Shown: positions 26,905 to 35,632, numbered from the stretch's first letter. The stretch is 36,557 nt of DNA from DATKDU01 sp035649415 (GCA_035649415.1 DASRJP010000352.1:1-36557), one strand, 5' to 3'. Numbers and translations are program-made. Notes: generated by a model from the letters alone, not told the origin.

Positions 26905-27261
26905 ATGCGGTACAGCCTGCGTACTCTGCTCATTGCGGTTGCACTCGCTCCGCTGCTATTCGCGGCAGTCTTCTGGTTCGTCCGGCCAGAGCCTGGGTCG
27001 CCGGAGGCAATGCGAGAGTTTCTTTTGGCGATAGATACGAGTGATAATAATCGAATCGAATGGGCTGCCCGCAACTGCTTTGTCATTGGCTCTCGCGCAA
27101 AGGCGTATGAATCGGCCTGGGGGAATCTGCCACAGGTAATTCCCACGCCATTTGGAGCGAAATGGGTTTTCTCAACCAAGGGCGATTTCATTGTCGTCGT
27201 GGCGATTGGCGGAAATCCAGCAGTAGTTCGGATCGTAGAGGTGGTCGGAGTAGTGAATTGA
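26905..27261 (+). CDS. Small membrane-anchored protein with RYSLRTLL N-terminus
   Basis: A 118-residue protein. The N-terminus MRYSLRTLLIAVALAPLLFA is the RF(S/T)LR-type anchor that planctomycetes place on many small proteins: a basic aromatic start and then one membrane helix (about 7-27). The remaining 90 residues, with EFLLAIDTSDNNRIEWAARN and GAKWVFSTKGDFIVVVAIGG, are probably a small soluble beta-containing domain. A TAGAAT hexamer 8 bases before the ATG suggests a leaderless message. I do not recognise the soluble part. Confidence 0.65.
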   Translation: MRYSLRTLLIAVALAPLLFAAVFWFVRPEPGSPEAMREFLLAIDTSDNNRIEWAARNCFVIGSRAKAYESAWGNLPQVIPTPFGAKWVFSTKGDFIVVVAIGGNPAVVRIVEVVGVVN

Positions 27262-27362
27262 CTGCCTACTTTTTGGGTATCCCGCCTGGCCGATTTCTCC
27301 CAGAGGGTATCAGTACCCGCGGCCGGCGATAATGTCCACGAGCAGGGAAAGAGATTCACCCC

Positions 27363-27619
27363 ATGCGTTTCACTATCCGCGACTTGCTCTGGCTGACGGT
27401 GGTGGTGGCGCTGGGATGGGGTGGTTGGTGGATCGGAGCCGGCTTGACGCCCGAGTTTATCGGCAAGAGAGGGATTTGGCTGACTATCGAGCCGCGCTTC
27501 AGGAGGCGCATTTCTACTCCGGGCAGTTTACGCCAGAACCGCGGGGCAGTTTCCCGTCGCCTAAGAAGCCGGCACCCGCAAAGAAGCTGCCAGGCGATGA
27601 GAGAAGTCAGTCTCAATAG
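27363..27619 (+). pseudogene. Frameshifted RFTIRDLL-anchored small protein
   Basis: The first 23 codons read MRFTIRDLLWLTVVVALGWG and on to two Trp, the typical planctomycete anchor. In that frame the rest is atypical (many Arg, Ser, Pro). From 27431 the next frame reads DRSRLDARVYRQERDLADYR, then AALQEAHF, and ends at TAG 27619 with a Pro/Lys/Ala tail. This is just what usually follows the anchor in such proteins: a D-R start, then a helix. Adding one G in the G-rich stretch around 27427-27431 would join both parts into one 85-residue protein. It is either a real frameshift mutation or a sequencing error in a G-rich run. Confidence 0.6.
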
Positions 27620-27661
27620 GGGACATTTCTAAATGGTTTAAGAAGGGGGCATTTCTAGTGG
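27619..27661. repeat. Two direct copies of GGGG(A/G)CATTTCTA
   Basis: GGGGACATTTCTAAATGG (27619-27636) and GGGGGCATTTCTAGTGG (27645-27661) are near-identical, 26 bases apart, just after the broken gene. Such twinned motifs resemble the ends of some insertion sequences, so this may be an excision or solo-end remnant. No transposase is nearby, and the link is speculative. Confidence 0.4.
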
Positions 27662-27758
27662 TTGACGACACCTTGCCTTGAAAAAGCTTGACTCCCCCCA
27701 ATCCGTTATGCGACACTAAATGGACTTCTCAGGGGCCTTTGAGAAGGGATCTTTCCAC

Positions 27759-29492
27759 ATGGCTCGTACTCTTGTGCCATGGCTGCGCTCGGTGACTGCT
27801 GCAGCCACGCTTGGTTTCTGTTTCGTAACAGGAATTTTCCTCACCGCGCGGCAGCTCTCCGCGCAGGAGGCCGACCCGATTGCCGCTCACCTGGAGGCCG
27901 GCGAATTTGCTCCCGCCCTGGCAGCGGCCCAGCGTCTGGCCGATCCCGCGCGGCGGGATGAGGCATTGGCCCGCATTGCGGGCGCTCAGGCGACGGCAGG
28001 CGCCAGCGAGGGCTCTCTCTCTACGGCCGGCAGCATCGGCGGCGACGCCGCGCGGGGCCGCGCGATCGACCAGCTCCGCGACGCTCTCTCCGGACGCGGC
28101 GGCGGCGTCGTGGCCGACTTTGACACTCTTATCGAACTGATCACGACCACGGTCGATCCCGATTCGTGGGACGAAGTGGGCGGTCCGGGAACGATTGCCG
28201 AGTTTCCGACCGGCGTCTACGTCGATGCGGCCGGAGTACTCAAAAAGTACAAGCCGGAAGTCGATCGCTCGCTGTCGTCGATTCGCGCCAGTGCCGCCCG
28301 CGCTTCCTCGTCGTCACGCGACCCGCGCCAGACGTCGGCGCTGAGGAAAGTGTCGCTGACGCGCCTGGAACGGTCGGTGCAGCTCCTGTATGCCCGCGGC
28401 AAACAGCCCGATGAAACGATGCAATCGCTGGCGGGCCTGCAAAAAATCCAGTACGTGCTCGTGTATCCAGCCAGCGGCGACATTGTGCTGGCCGGGCCGG
28501 CCGGCGACTGGCGAGCCGATGTGGAAGGGCGCATCGTCGATGCCGAGAAGGGGCGGCCGGTCGTACAGCTCGACGACCTGGTGACCGTGCTCCGCAATGC
28601 GTACAGCAAGGAGCCGAAGTTCGGCTGTGCCATTACCCCCGCGCAGGAGAACCTCGCCAAGGCCAAGGCCACGATCGAGAAATGGGCCGCATCGCCCATC
28701 TCCCCGTCGCAGCGCGGCCGCTGGCTGGAGGACATCCGCTCCTCGCTCGGCCAGCAGGACGTGACCATCCACGGGATTGATCCGCGATCGCGGGCGGCCC
28801 GCGTAATCGTCGAGGCCGATTACCGGATGAAGCTCGTCGGCATGGGTCTGGAGCCGGGCGTGCTGGGCGTCGAGAGCTATCTGGCGTCGATTAGCTTGAA
28901 ACCGGGCGAAGCGCCGCCAGCGATGAACGTTCTGCGGTGGTGGTTCACGCTCAATTACGATGCCTTAAGCGCTACAGAGCCGCGGGACGCTTTTGAATTG
29001 AAAGGTCCGGGCGTGAAGGTGCTCAGCGAAAACGAGCTGCTTACCGAAAAAGGGGAGCGGGTCCACACGGGCGGTTCCGACGAGCTAAATGCCCGTTTCG
29101 CCCGCAGCTTTACGAAGCACTTCGAGGCACTAGCGGCCAAGTATCCCGTGTACGCCGACCTGCGGAATGTCTTCGATCTGGCGCTGGTGACGGCTCTGAT
29201 GAAGAGCGAAGACCTGCCGGGGCAAGTCGGCTGGCAGATGACGCATTTCGGCCCGCAAGGAAAGTACGAAGTGGCAATTGGCGCCGCGCCGACGCACACG
29301 GACTCGGTCGTGAACCACCGCGTGATCGGCGCCAAGACCATCGTCGCCGGCATCAGCGGCGGCGTCTCGGTCGATCCGCAGCAGCTCGTCACAGGCGAGC
29401 AGATCAAGACCGACACCTACGGCGTGCTCAAGGGAGAGCACAAGGAATCGGCTCCGGAGAACCTGCCGCGCACCGCGTGGTGGTGGGACTGA
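27759..29492 (+). CDS. DUF1598-like exported planctomycete protein
   Basis: A 577-residue secreted protein. The signal segment is about 10-36 (TAAATLGFCFVTGIF, ending QLSAQEA). Residues 37-80 have Ala-rich helices (AAHLEAGEFAPALAAAQRLA). The middle and C-terminal parts carry landmarks I associate with DUF1598: SLAGLQKIQYVLVYPASGDIVLAGPAGDW, PVVQLDDLVTVLRNA, FGCAITPAQENL, RVIVEADYRMKLVGMGLEPG, and a long C-terminal region ending NLPRTAWWWD. ATG 27759 sits 11 bases after GAGAAGGG; a further ATG lies 13 codons upstream. DUF1598 is largely planctomycete-restricted and its function is unknown. It stands alone here, transcribed with no close neighbour. Confidence 0.87.
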   Translation: MARTLVPWLRSVTAAATLGFCFVTGIFLTARQLSAQEADPIAAHLEAGEFAPALAAAQRLADPARRDEALARIAGAQATAGASEGSLSTAGSIGGDAARGRAIDQLRDALSGRGGGVVADFDTLIELITTTVDPDSWDEVGGPGTIAEFPTGVYVDAAGVLKKYKPEVDRSLSSIRASAARASSSSRDPRQTSALRKVSLTRLERSVQLLYARGKQPDETMQSLAGLQKIQYVLVYPASGDIVLAGPAGDWRADVEGRIVDAEKGRPVVQLDDLVTVLRNAYSKEPKFGCAITPAQENLAKAKATIEKWAASPISPSQRGRWLEDIRSSLGQQDVTIHGIDPRSRAARVIVEADYRMKLVGMGLEPGVLGVESYLASISLKPGEAPPAMNVLRWWFTLNYDALSATEPRDAFELKGPGVKVLSENELLTEKGERVHTGGSDELNARFARSFTKHFEALAAKYPVYADLRNVFDLALVTALMKSEDLPGQVGWQMTHFGPQGKYEVAIGAAPTHTDSVVNHRVIGAKTIVAGISGGVSVDPQQLVTGEQIKTDTYGVLKGEHKESAPENLPRTAWWWD

Positions 29493-29539
29493 CGGGCTAT
29501 TGCGGATTGCGGTATGGGGATTTGGGATTCCGAAAGCGA

Positions 29540-29562
29540 GCCGCCGGGTTTAGCCCGGCGGC
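29540..29562 (+). terminator. GC hairpin after DUF1598-like gene
   Basis: A perfect 9-bp stem GCCGCCGGG - TTTAG - CCCGGCGGC starts 47 bases after the stop and is followed by further GC-rich, repeat-like DNA (GAGCGGGCCGGCGTCAGCCGT). It may terminate the transcript. The composition resembles a planctomycete dispersed intergenic repeat, from memory. Confidence 0.45.
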
Positions 29563-29695
29563 CCCCCGTGACCAGGCGAGCGGGCCGGCGTCAGCCGTCC
29601 GGTGTTCCGAGTTCCACGTTTCGTGTTCCGGGTTGAGTGGTGAGAATTCCGCCCTCCGCCATTGATCATTGGGACTTGGTCATTGGGACGGACCG

Positions 29696-30292
29696 ATGCT
29701 CACAAACGGAAGAAGTCCGCTGGCACCGATTTTCGCCCCGTGCGGATCAATTCCGCCGCGTCGTAACGGACTCCGACTTGTCTATGCTGCTGCGCTGCTT
29801 GCGTGCTGCAATCCGGCGCGGTCGCGGTGTCAAGACCCTGGAACAGGGCCCGACCCCGACGTTTCAAGTGCAATTAGCTCGCTGAAAAACTCTGATATCG
29901 ATTGGGGCGAGACCACCTTCGGACGCGCTGGTCCGAAGCTTGTGGGTTCAAATGCTACTTCGCTGATGGAGCAAGGAGCTAAGAGGACGAAGGAGCTAAT
30001 TCCACTGCTGGATGATCCGCAGACATTTGTTGCCGCTCACGTGCTCCTGACCAAATTGTGGCGGATCCCGAGCCAAGACAAGGAGTTAATTTCCGTTCCG
30101 ATCAGCACTGGGTACTTTGTGAGCTATAACCGACTGACCGTGAGAATCGAATGGGCTGACAAACAAGGCGAGATGGTTAAGACCATCACGATCCCCGACG
30201 AGGATTGCCAAAGGAAGCGAATCCGTGACTGGTGGATGGCTCGCTATCGCGACTACGCCGACGAGTTTTCCCCCACCACGAAGGTTGATTAG
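29696..30292 (+). CDS. Hypothetical exported or lipid-anchored protein
   Basis: A 198-residue protein. The N-terminal 45 residues hold a hydrophobic stretch LRLVYAAALLACCNPA that could be a signal or lipoprotein signal; Cys follows LLA, as in a lipobox, but the n-region is long. The remainder is hydrophilic, with DIDWGETTFGRAGPKLV, PLLDDPQTFVAAHVLLTKLW and EWADKQGEMVKTITIPDEDC, and looks like a genuine globular domain (HEAT-like helices around a possible beta unit). GGGACGGA lies just before the ATG. The family is not recognised. Confidence 0.58.
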   Translation: MLTNGRSPLAPIFAPCGSIPPRRNGLRLVYAAALLACCNPARSRCQDPGTGPDPDVSSAISSLKNSDIDWGETTFGRAGPKLVGSNATSLMEQGAKRTKELIPLLDDPQTFVAAHVLLTKLWRIPSQDKELISVPISTGYFVSYNRLTVRIEWADKQGEMVKTITIPDEDCQRKRIRDWWMARYRDYADEFSPTTKVD

Positions 30293-30395
30293 TACGTCAT
30301 GAGCTCCGCCGATTGCCTTTCCGAAGGAAACGAGGGGGCAGTGCAGGAGGGGGAACGACTTGTGACTCGGGGATGCCTGTCTTAGGAACTTTGCG

Positions 30396-30674
30396 ATGTT
30401 TCGATTTTCACTTCGGGAGTTGTTACTGCTGACGTGCGTTGTGGGGCTGTGTATAGGATGGGGATTGGATCGCGCTCGCGCAGCTCGAACATCGCAAGCG
30501 CGTCAGCGCGACTGGCGCACCTGTGCGCTTGCGCTTGGAGAGAGACTTGCGAAATCGACTTGCGAGAACTTTCGCTTGGTGACACCCGACGGGAATGCAT
30601 TTAACTTTGTCGGCGACGGCGACAAGCTTAACGAACGGGAACCCTTATCCTTGGAATGGAAAAAGCGAGAGTAG
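30396..30674 (+). CDS. Small membrane-anchored protein with RFSLRELL N-terminus
   Basis: A 92-residue protein. It starts MFRFSLRELLLLTCVVGLCI, then GWGLDRARAARTSQARQRDW: the anchor type, then the D-R turn and a basic helix. The rest is a short hydrophilic tail, with FRLVTPDGNAFNFVGDG. AGGA lies 8 bases before the ATG. It belongs to the anchor group seen at four places in this stretch. The soluble part is unlike the others; no function can be assigned. Confidence 0.62.
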   Translation: MFRFSLRELLLLTCVVGLCIGWGLDRARAARTSQARQRDWRTCALALGERLAKSTCENFRLVTPDGNAFNFVGDGDKLNEREPLSLEWKKRE

Positions 30675-30689
30675 GTCAACCAACGGGTC

Positions 30690-31025
30690 ATGCAGAGGCG
30701 ATTTCAGTTTCGTTTGCGATCACTGTTCCTCTTGTTGACGCTAGCCGCGGTAGCGCTTGCGATAGGCAACCGCATTTCCAATCTGAGAAAGCGTCGGGAC
30801 TATCACCGCATGATGTCGATTCCAACGTTTCAGCACTTTCTTATTAACGCCGACGATCCAGACGAACAGAAGCGAGTTGCGGACGAGATGGAGTCGCTGT
30901 GGAAAGAAAGGGAGCATCATGATGCGTTGGCCGATGAATACGATCGAGCGACTTGGCGGCCCTGGATGATCGTTGACGAGCACGAGTCGCCTCATGGAGA
31001 CGGCGCGCGGAAAAGGCGCCAGTGA
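30690..31025 (+). CDS. Small membrane-anchored protein with RFQFRLRSLF N-terminus
   Basis: A 111-residue protein. It begins MQRRFQFRLRSLFLLLTLAA and VALAIGNRISNLRKRRDYHR, the longer RFQFRLRSLF form of the planctomycete anchor, with one membrane helix at about 13-26. An acidic and basic helical tail follows (DDPDEQKRVADEMESLWKER). It starts 15 bases after the previous gene and is probably cotranscribed with it. The family is not recognised beyond the anchor. Confidence 0.66.
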   Translation: MQRRFQFRLRSLFLLLTLAAVALAIGNRISNLRKRRDYHRMMSIPTFQHFLINADDPDEQKRVADEMESLWKEREHHDALADEYDRATWRPWMIVDEHESPHGDGARKRRQ

Positions 31026-31112
31026 AGGGTGTGCCCCGGTCCTCCATCGATAATTCCGATAAAAAAGGAAACCGTAATTTTGACGGCAACACCATTCTGC
31101 AACGGCGGACCC

Positions 31113-31424
31113 ATGAGCTGCACGCTTGCGTTCATGTTCGTGGCCTGTTTCGCTCTAGTGGGCTGCGACATTGCTCGCGACCAGTACAGGGCGTACAAGC
31201 AGTCGCGCATGGTCGAGGTGGGATGCTTTCCCTTTGGGGATGCTGACAATGCCAACGAGAGCGCACTGCTGGCAAAGATGAGCCGCTGTCCGGTCAAGGT
31301 TGAAATGGAAAGCACGCTCGGCATAATGTCAATCTACGTCGATCGTGCTGACGTATCTGTAGCACGCGAGTGGATTAGACACGACCGAGACCTTCAGCAG
31401 CGTGGTGTAAGGTTGATCGATTAG
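31113..31424 (+). CDS. Small lipoprotein
   Basis: A 103-residue protein. Signal peptide with lipobox ALVGC (Cys18), then DIARDQYRAYKQS and a small domain containing a CFPFGDADNANESALLAKMSRCP motif and LGIMSIYVDRADVSVAREWI. The ATG was chosen because the signal begins there; the frame is open 28 codons upstream, with a variable, unlikely composition. A second Cys pair (about 38 and 59) could form a disulfide. It follows the anchor proteins by 87 bases and lies head-on to the DUF1559-tailed gene. Function unknown. Confidence 0.62.
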   Translation: MSCTLAFMFVACFALVGCDIARDQYRAYKQSRMVEVGCFPFGDADNANESALLAKMSRCPVKVEMESTLGIMSIYVDRADVSVAREWIRHDRDLQQRGVRLID

Positions 31425-31614
31425 CAGGTCACCACTTGCCGGCGCGTCGTGTGGTAATCCTTAGATTCACAAACTATTCCGCGAGGCGGCTACCATTGGC
31501 TAAAGCCACTCCCATTCATTGCATCATTATGTCTTGTCAGTTGGAATAGCTGCTCTTCAACTCGTCGTTCTCCCGGACGTAATTCACCCGGCCAGCGATG
31601 ATCCTGCTCGCTGT

Positions 31615-34098
31615 CTACTCCGGGATTTCCACCGGCTCGCCGTCATTCCGCTGGAAGAGCCGCTTGAGCGTCTTGGCGTCAACTGCCTTCGTGATCAGCC
31701 GGACGGCGCCGTCGCAAAAGGCGGCGTTAAAACCCCGCCCCCCAGGGTTTACGAGTCCCTTCAGCGGGTCCTTATCGTCCGGCTCGAAGTCATCGGGCTT
31801 CGTCCACACCGCAGCCTTTTCGTCGCCTGCCTCCACGACCATGATCGTGTTGCTCGTGCCATCGACGACTGCCGCCAGCGAAATGCCGGGCGGGTTGGTC
31901 TTCCCCTTGTCGCTGTCCGCCGGCGGGACGAAAGCGGCATTCTTCCCTTTTACGCCGAGGTAAACGGTCTTCCCTTCCCCCGCGCGGCTCGTGGGCGACT
32001 TATAAACATCGGGCATCTTGGCGATCAGCGCTTTGTTGTGCTCGCTATCCCACGGCTCATCAAGATGGAACTGATCGTACAGCGGTTGCTGTTCCACATA
32101 CGGCAGGATATGGACCCGCCAGCTCAGCCCCGGCTTGCCGTCCTTGGTGAGGCTGTGGGAGGCGGGCAATGCTCGCCATACGTCATGATGGTTGTGCACG
32201 GCGATTCCAATTTGCCTGAGATTGTTCTGCGACTGCATGCGCCGCGCCGATTCGCGGGCGGCCTGCACCGCGGGCAAAAGCAGCGCCACTGCGACCGGCG
32301 CTGTGGCGCCCACGTTGGCGGTTGGCAGCGTCTGCCGCGTCGTGCTCTCCAGGCCCCGCGGCGTGCGGCGGACAACGGTCACGCCGGGCCGCAGATGACG
32401 ATGGATCGAGCGGGCGCTGGGGAGCATGGCGGCGTCGAAGATTTGCGGGGGCGGGCCGCCGGAACCCAGTTCGCGGAAGCCTTCGCTCATGCCCGCCTGC
32501 ATCATCGGCAGCAGCATCTGCACATACGGATAAGACGACTCGAACCACCGCTGGGCGTCGTAGTAGGTCACGGCCACCACATTCCCTTCACCGGCTAGCG
32601 CGGCAGCCACCTCCGGCAGATCGGCCAGCGACTTCTCGGCGGGTCCCCGGCTGAGAATCGCGCGCACGGTCTGCGGGAAGAACGACACGACGAGCTGCTT
32701 GTCCGTGATGCACCACGCCGGCTGAAATGGCATGAAACCTCCTGCGACCGATACGTAATGGACCTCCTGCCCGTTCTCCGTTGACTTTTTCACTTCGACC
32801 TGGCCGCCGAATTCGCCCGCCTGCTGTTTTGCCAGGGCGATGATCTTCTCCTGCGCGGCGACCAGCTTCGCTTTGTCCTTCACGTCCACAGTGGCGACGG
32901 CGCCCGTAAACCAGCCGTCGGCAGCGCTCATCGAAATGGTCCAGGTCGGTCCCACTGCCGAGAGCAGTTCTTCCTTGAGCCGAATGCCGCTGGCGTCCTC
33001 GAGGCCGCGGAGACTCTCCTCCCACTGGCGGGCGGCAAACGGCCCGCCCAGCTCGCGCACGAGGCCGTCGATCGTATCGAAGGTCTTGGCGGCGTCGATG
33101 GAAACCGACGTGGCAAACATCGCATCGGAGGGAATGTGCTTGAGATTGGCAGCCTTGATTCCAGGCCCTTCGAGCAAGGTCAACAGGCCCCGCGACTGGC
33201 CGTCGATCGAGACCAGCGACTTGCTCACGATCCCTTCGCCATCGAGACCGGTCACCGCTTCCAGCGTCTGGATCTGGTTCAGGCCCAGGGCCGCCACGAT
33301 TGGCTCGGCCTGCGGACCGGCCAGCGGCAGCAAGGTCTCGCGGATGGTCTTTACGTCCACGAACGAAAGCGAGGCCCGCCGCTCGACCGGGAGGTTCTCG
33401 CGAACTTTCGTCAACCAGGCGGGCGTTTTCTTGGCTGCCAGGCGGGCTTGCATCTTGTCGATTACGCCCTCGCCGAGGCTGAGGTAGAAGTATTGCGCGT
33501 CGGCGCCGAACGTCATCGGCACTGGTAAGGCCTGCGGGTCGGGGGGCAGTTGATGAAACTTCCTCCCGCCGATCGTGACGTCCTTGAGCGGCGATGCCTC
33601 CCCAGGCTCGCCAGCGGCCAGGAGAACAGCCAAAAGCTGAGCCATTTTGGCCGCGTCGGCGTCGGCCTTGACGATCAGGCCGGCTTCCACGTCCACCGAG
33701 TTGTCCTTGGGAGCTAGCTTCGTGACGAAGATGGCCGTGGGCCGAGTGAGAATGGATCGCGACCAGAGGGGCACCATCTCGGCCGCTTTCTTCAGCCGCG
33801 GGTCTTCGGACTGGCCGAACTGCGCGGTTACCTTGACCAGCGACTCCTCGAGGGCCTTGGCAAACCGCGCCAGCTCCGGCTCCGCCAGGAGTTGCTCCGT
33901 GTGGTTCTTGCTGCTGGCATCTGGTTTGGCCATGCCCGACCAGGTGGCGTACAGCAGGCATTTTTCAGGCGCCACAAAGGCGAGGTTGGGATCCTCCTTC
34001 TCCGGCGGCATTCCCAGCGGTATGCCGACGCCGCCGACAGCCAGGAGCAAGACCATCATCTGGGACAGACCCATCGCGGCAAAACCCATCGCTTGCAT
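31615..34098 (-). CDS. Large exported protein with C-terminal DUF1559 domain
   Basis: An 827-residue protein. The N-terminal hydrophobic segment (about 10-29) may be a signal or anchor. Residues 35-595 are a large region of unknown fold with recurring beta-alpha units; I recognise no family. From about 598 to 640 an internal pilin-like segment (VALLLPAVQAARESARRMQS, then QNNLRQIGIAVHNHH) leads into the DUF1559 domain (about 605-827), with ALPASHSL, WRVHILPYVEQQPLY, DGTSNTIMVVEAGD, and GGRGFNAAFCDGAVRLI near the end. DUF1559 proteins in planctomycetes normally have this pilin-like segment at their N-terminus as a cleavable prepilin leader region. Here it is embedded. ATG 34098 lacks a strong Shine-Dalgarno. 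The gene stands alone. Confidence 0.87.
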   Translation of the reverse strand: MQAMGFAAMGLSQMMVLLLAVGGVGIPLGMPPEKEDPNLAFVAPEKCLLYATWSGMAKPDASSKNHTEQLLAEPELARFAKALEESLVKVTAQFGQSEDPRLKKAAEMVPLWSRSILTRPTAIFVTKLAPKDNSVDVEAGLIVKADADAAKMAQLLAVLLAAGEPGEASPLKDVTIGGRKFHQLPPDPQALPVPMTFGADAQYFYLSLGEGVIDKMQARLAAKKTPAWLTKVRENLPVERRASLSFVDVKTIRETLLPLAGPQAEPIVAALGLNQIQTLEAVTGLDGEGIVSKSLVSIDGQSRGLLTLLEGPGIKAANLKHIPSDAMFATSVSIDAAKTFDTIDGLVRELGGPFAARQWEESLRGLEDASGIRLKEELLSAVGPTWTISMSAADGWFTGAVATVDVKDKAKLVAAQEKIIALAKQQAGEFGGQVEVKKSTENGQEVHYVSVAGGFMPFQPAWCITDKQLVVSFFPQTVRAILSRGPAEKSLADLPEVAAALAGEGNVVAVTYYDAQRWFESSYPYVQMLLPMMQAGMSEGFRELGSGGPPPQIFDAAMLPSARSIHRHLRPGVTVVRRTPRGLESTTRQTLPTANVGATAPVAVALLLPAVQAARESARRMQSQNNLRQIGIAVHNHHDVWRALPASHSLTKDGKPGLSWRVHILPYVEQQPLYDQFHLDEPWDSEHNKALIAKMPDVYKSPTSRAGEGKTVYLGVKGKNAAFVPPADSDKGKTNPPGISLAAVVDGTSNTIMVVEAGDEKAAVWTKPDDFEPDDKDPLKGLVNPGGRGFNAAFCDGAVRLITKAVDAKTLKRLFQRNDGEPVEIPE

Positions 34099-34297
34099 GA
34101 GAGCACCCGTGAGTGAAAGACCATGCGGCTGACAAGTACGACGAAACGTCGGCGACTCGCGAGCCGAATGACGAGGAGTCTCGACAGCTTATCGCGCGCA
34201 GCAGCGAACCGCCAGCTAGGGGAATCATTAACCGGCGATGCAATGGATTGTCGCCTTTTGCGAAACGAAAGACAGCGACGTTGTCAATTCTCGGACG

Positions 34298-35632
34298 CTA
34301 CACCTTCGCCGGCTCAATCGCCACCAGCTCTTGCGCCTCGGCCATCTTGCGAATGTCCTCGGTGATCCGCATCGAGCAGTATTTCGGCCCGCACATCGAG
34401 CAGAAGTGGGCCGATTTGAACGTGTCCTGCGGCAGCGTCTCGTCGTGGTAGGCGCGGGCCGTCTCGGGATCGAGCGACAGGCGGAACTGTTCGTTCCAGT
34501 CGAAGGCAAAGCGGGCGCGGCTCAGGGCGTCGTCCCGGTCCTGGGCTCCCTTGCGCTTGCGGGCCACGTCGGCCGCATGGGCAGCAATCTTGTAGGCGAT
34601 CACGCCTTGCTTCACGTCCTCGCGATTGGGCAGGCCCAGATGTTCTTTCGGCGTCACGTAGCAGAGCATGGCCGCGCCGCTCCAGCCGGCTAGCGCCGCA
34701 CCGATAGCGCTGGTGATGTGGTCGTAGCCCGGCGCCACGTCGGTGACAAGTGGGCCGAGCACGTAAAACGGCGCACCTTTGCAGATGCGAATCTGCTCCT
34801 TGATATTCATGTCGATCTGGTCCATGGGAATGTGCCCAGGACCTTCGACCATCACCTGCGTGCCGTTTTTCCAGCCGCGCTCGGTCAGCTCGCCGAGGAC
34901 ATTGAGTTCCGCAAACTGGGCTTCGTCCGAGGCGTCGGCAATCGACCCGGGGCGCAGACCGTCGCCGAGCGACCACGTCACGTCATACTCCCGCATGATG
35001 TCGCACAGGTCGTCGAAGTGGGTGTAGAGCGGGTTCTGCTGCCGATGGGCCATCATCCACTTGGCGATCAGCGAGCCGCCGCGGCTGACAATGCCGGTGA
35101 CGCGGCCGGTTGTCAGATGGAGATGCTCCATCATCACGCCGCAGTGGACGGTCATGTAATCGACCCCCTGCTTGGCCTGGTGCTCGACCATGTCCAGGAA
35201 GTGCTGCGGCCGCATGTCCTCGATATTGCCGCCGAGTTCTTCGAGCATCTGGTAGATCGGCACTGTCCCGATCGGCACCGGCGACGCGGCAATGATCGCC
35301 GCCCGAATCTTGTCGATGTCCTTGCCGGTGGAAAGGTCCATCACGGTGTCGGCGCCGAAATGGACTGCCGTGTGCAACTTCTCCAGTTCTTCATCCACGT
35401 TGCTGGTCACTGCCGAATTGCCGATGTTGGCGTTGATCTTGCACGTGGCGGCAATGCCGATGGCCATCGGCTCGAGTCGGCCTGCGAGGTGGACCTTGTT
35501 GGCGGGAATGACCATGCGGCCGGCGGCGACCTCGTCGCGAATCAGCTCCGGCGCGAGATTCTCGCGGCGGGCGACGAATTCCATTTCGGGTGTAATCTGT
35601 CCGGCACGAGCGGCTTGAAGCTGAGTGGTCAT
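34298..35632 (-). CDS. thiC: Phosphomethylpyrimidine synthase ThiC
   Basis: A 444-residue radical-SAM enzyme that converts aminoimidazole ribotide into HMP-P for thiamin. Landmarks include GIAATCKINANIGNSAV, VMDLSTGKDID, PIGTVPIYQ, the HCGVMMEHL block, SRGGSLIAKWM, LGDGLRPGSIADASD, VEGPGHIPMDQI and GPLVTDVAPGYDHI. The cluster-binding motif CSMCGPKYC (411-419) fits the ThiC C-x2-C-x4-C pattern. This is the shorter ThiC form without a long N-terminal extension. A TATAAT box lies about 48 bases upstream of the ATG at 35632. No TPP riboswitch sequence is visible in the leader, which is unusual, since many bacteria control thiC by one. Its product feeds the ThiD2-ThiE fusion near the other end. 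Confidence 0.96.
   Translation of the reverse strand: MTTQLQAARAGQITPEMEFVARRENLAPELIRDEVAAGRMVIPANKVHLAGRLEPMAIGIAATCKINANIGNSAVTSNVDEELEKLHTAVHFGADTVMDLSTGKDIDKIRAAIIAASPVPIGTVPIYQMLEELGGNIEDMRPQHFLDMVEHQAKQGVDYMTVHCGVMMEHLHLTTGRVTGIVSRGGSLIAKWMMAHRQQNPLYTHFDDLCDIMREYDVTWSLGDGLRPGSIADASDEAQFAELNVLGELTERGWKNGTQVMVEGPGHIPMDQIDMNIKEQIRICKGAPFYVLGPLVTDVAPGYDHITSAIGAALAGWSGAAMLCYVTPKEHLGLPNREDVKQGVIAYKIAAHAADVARKRKGAQDRDDALSRARFAFDWNEQFRLSLDPETARAYHDETLPQDTFKSAHFCSMCGPKYCSMRITEDIRKMAEAQELVAIEPAKV

Noticed and set aside
27332..27362. A separate 95-residue gene starting at 27332
   Set aside because: Its N-terminal part is out-of-frame reading of the anchor region; only the part after 27431 looks real, so I treat it as the continuation of a frameshifted gene.
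29477..29695. Small open frames in the gap after the DUF1598-like gene
   Set aside because: They cross the GC hairpin and repeat-like sequence, have no ribosome-binding site and look like chance frames.
32588..33961. A 457-codon minus-strand frame inside the DUF1559-tailed gene
   Set aside because: Same strand, other frame; Arg/Gly-rich composition typical of a frame shadow, whereas the main frame gives a coherent DUF1559 domain.
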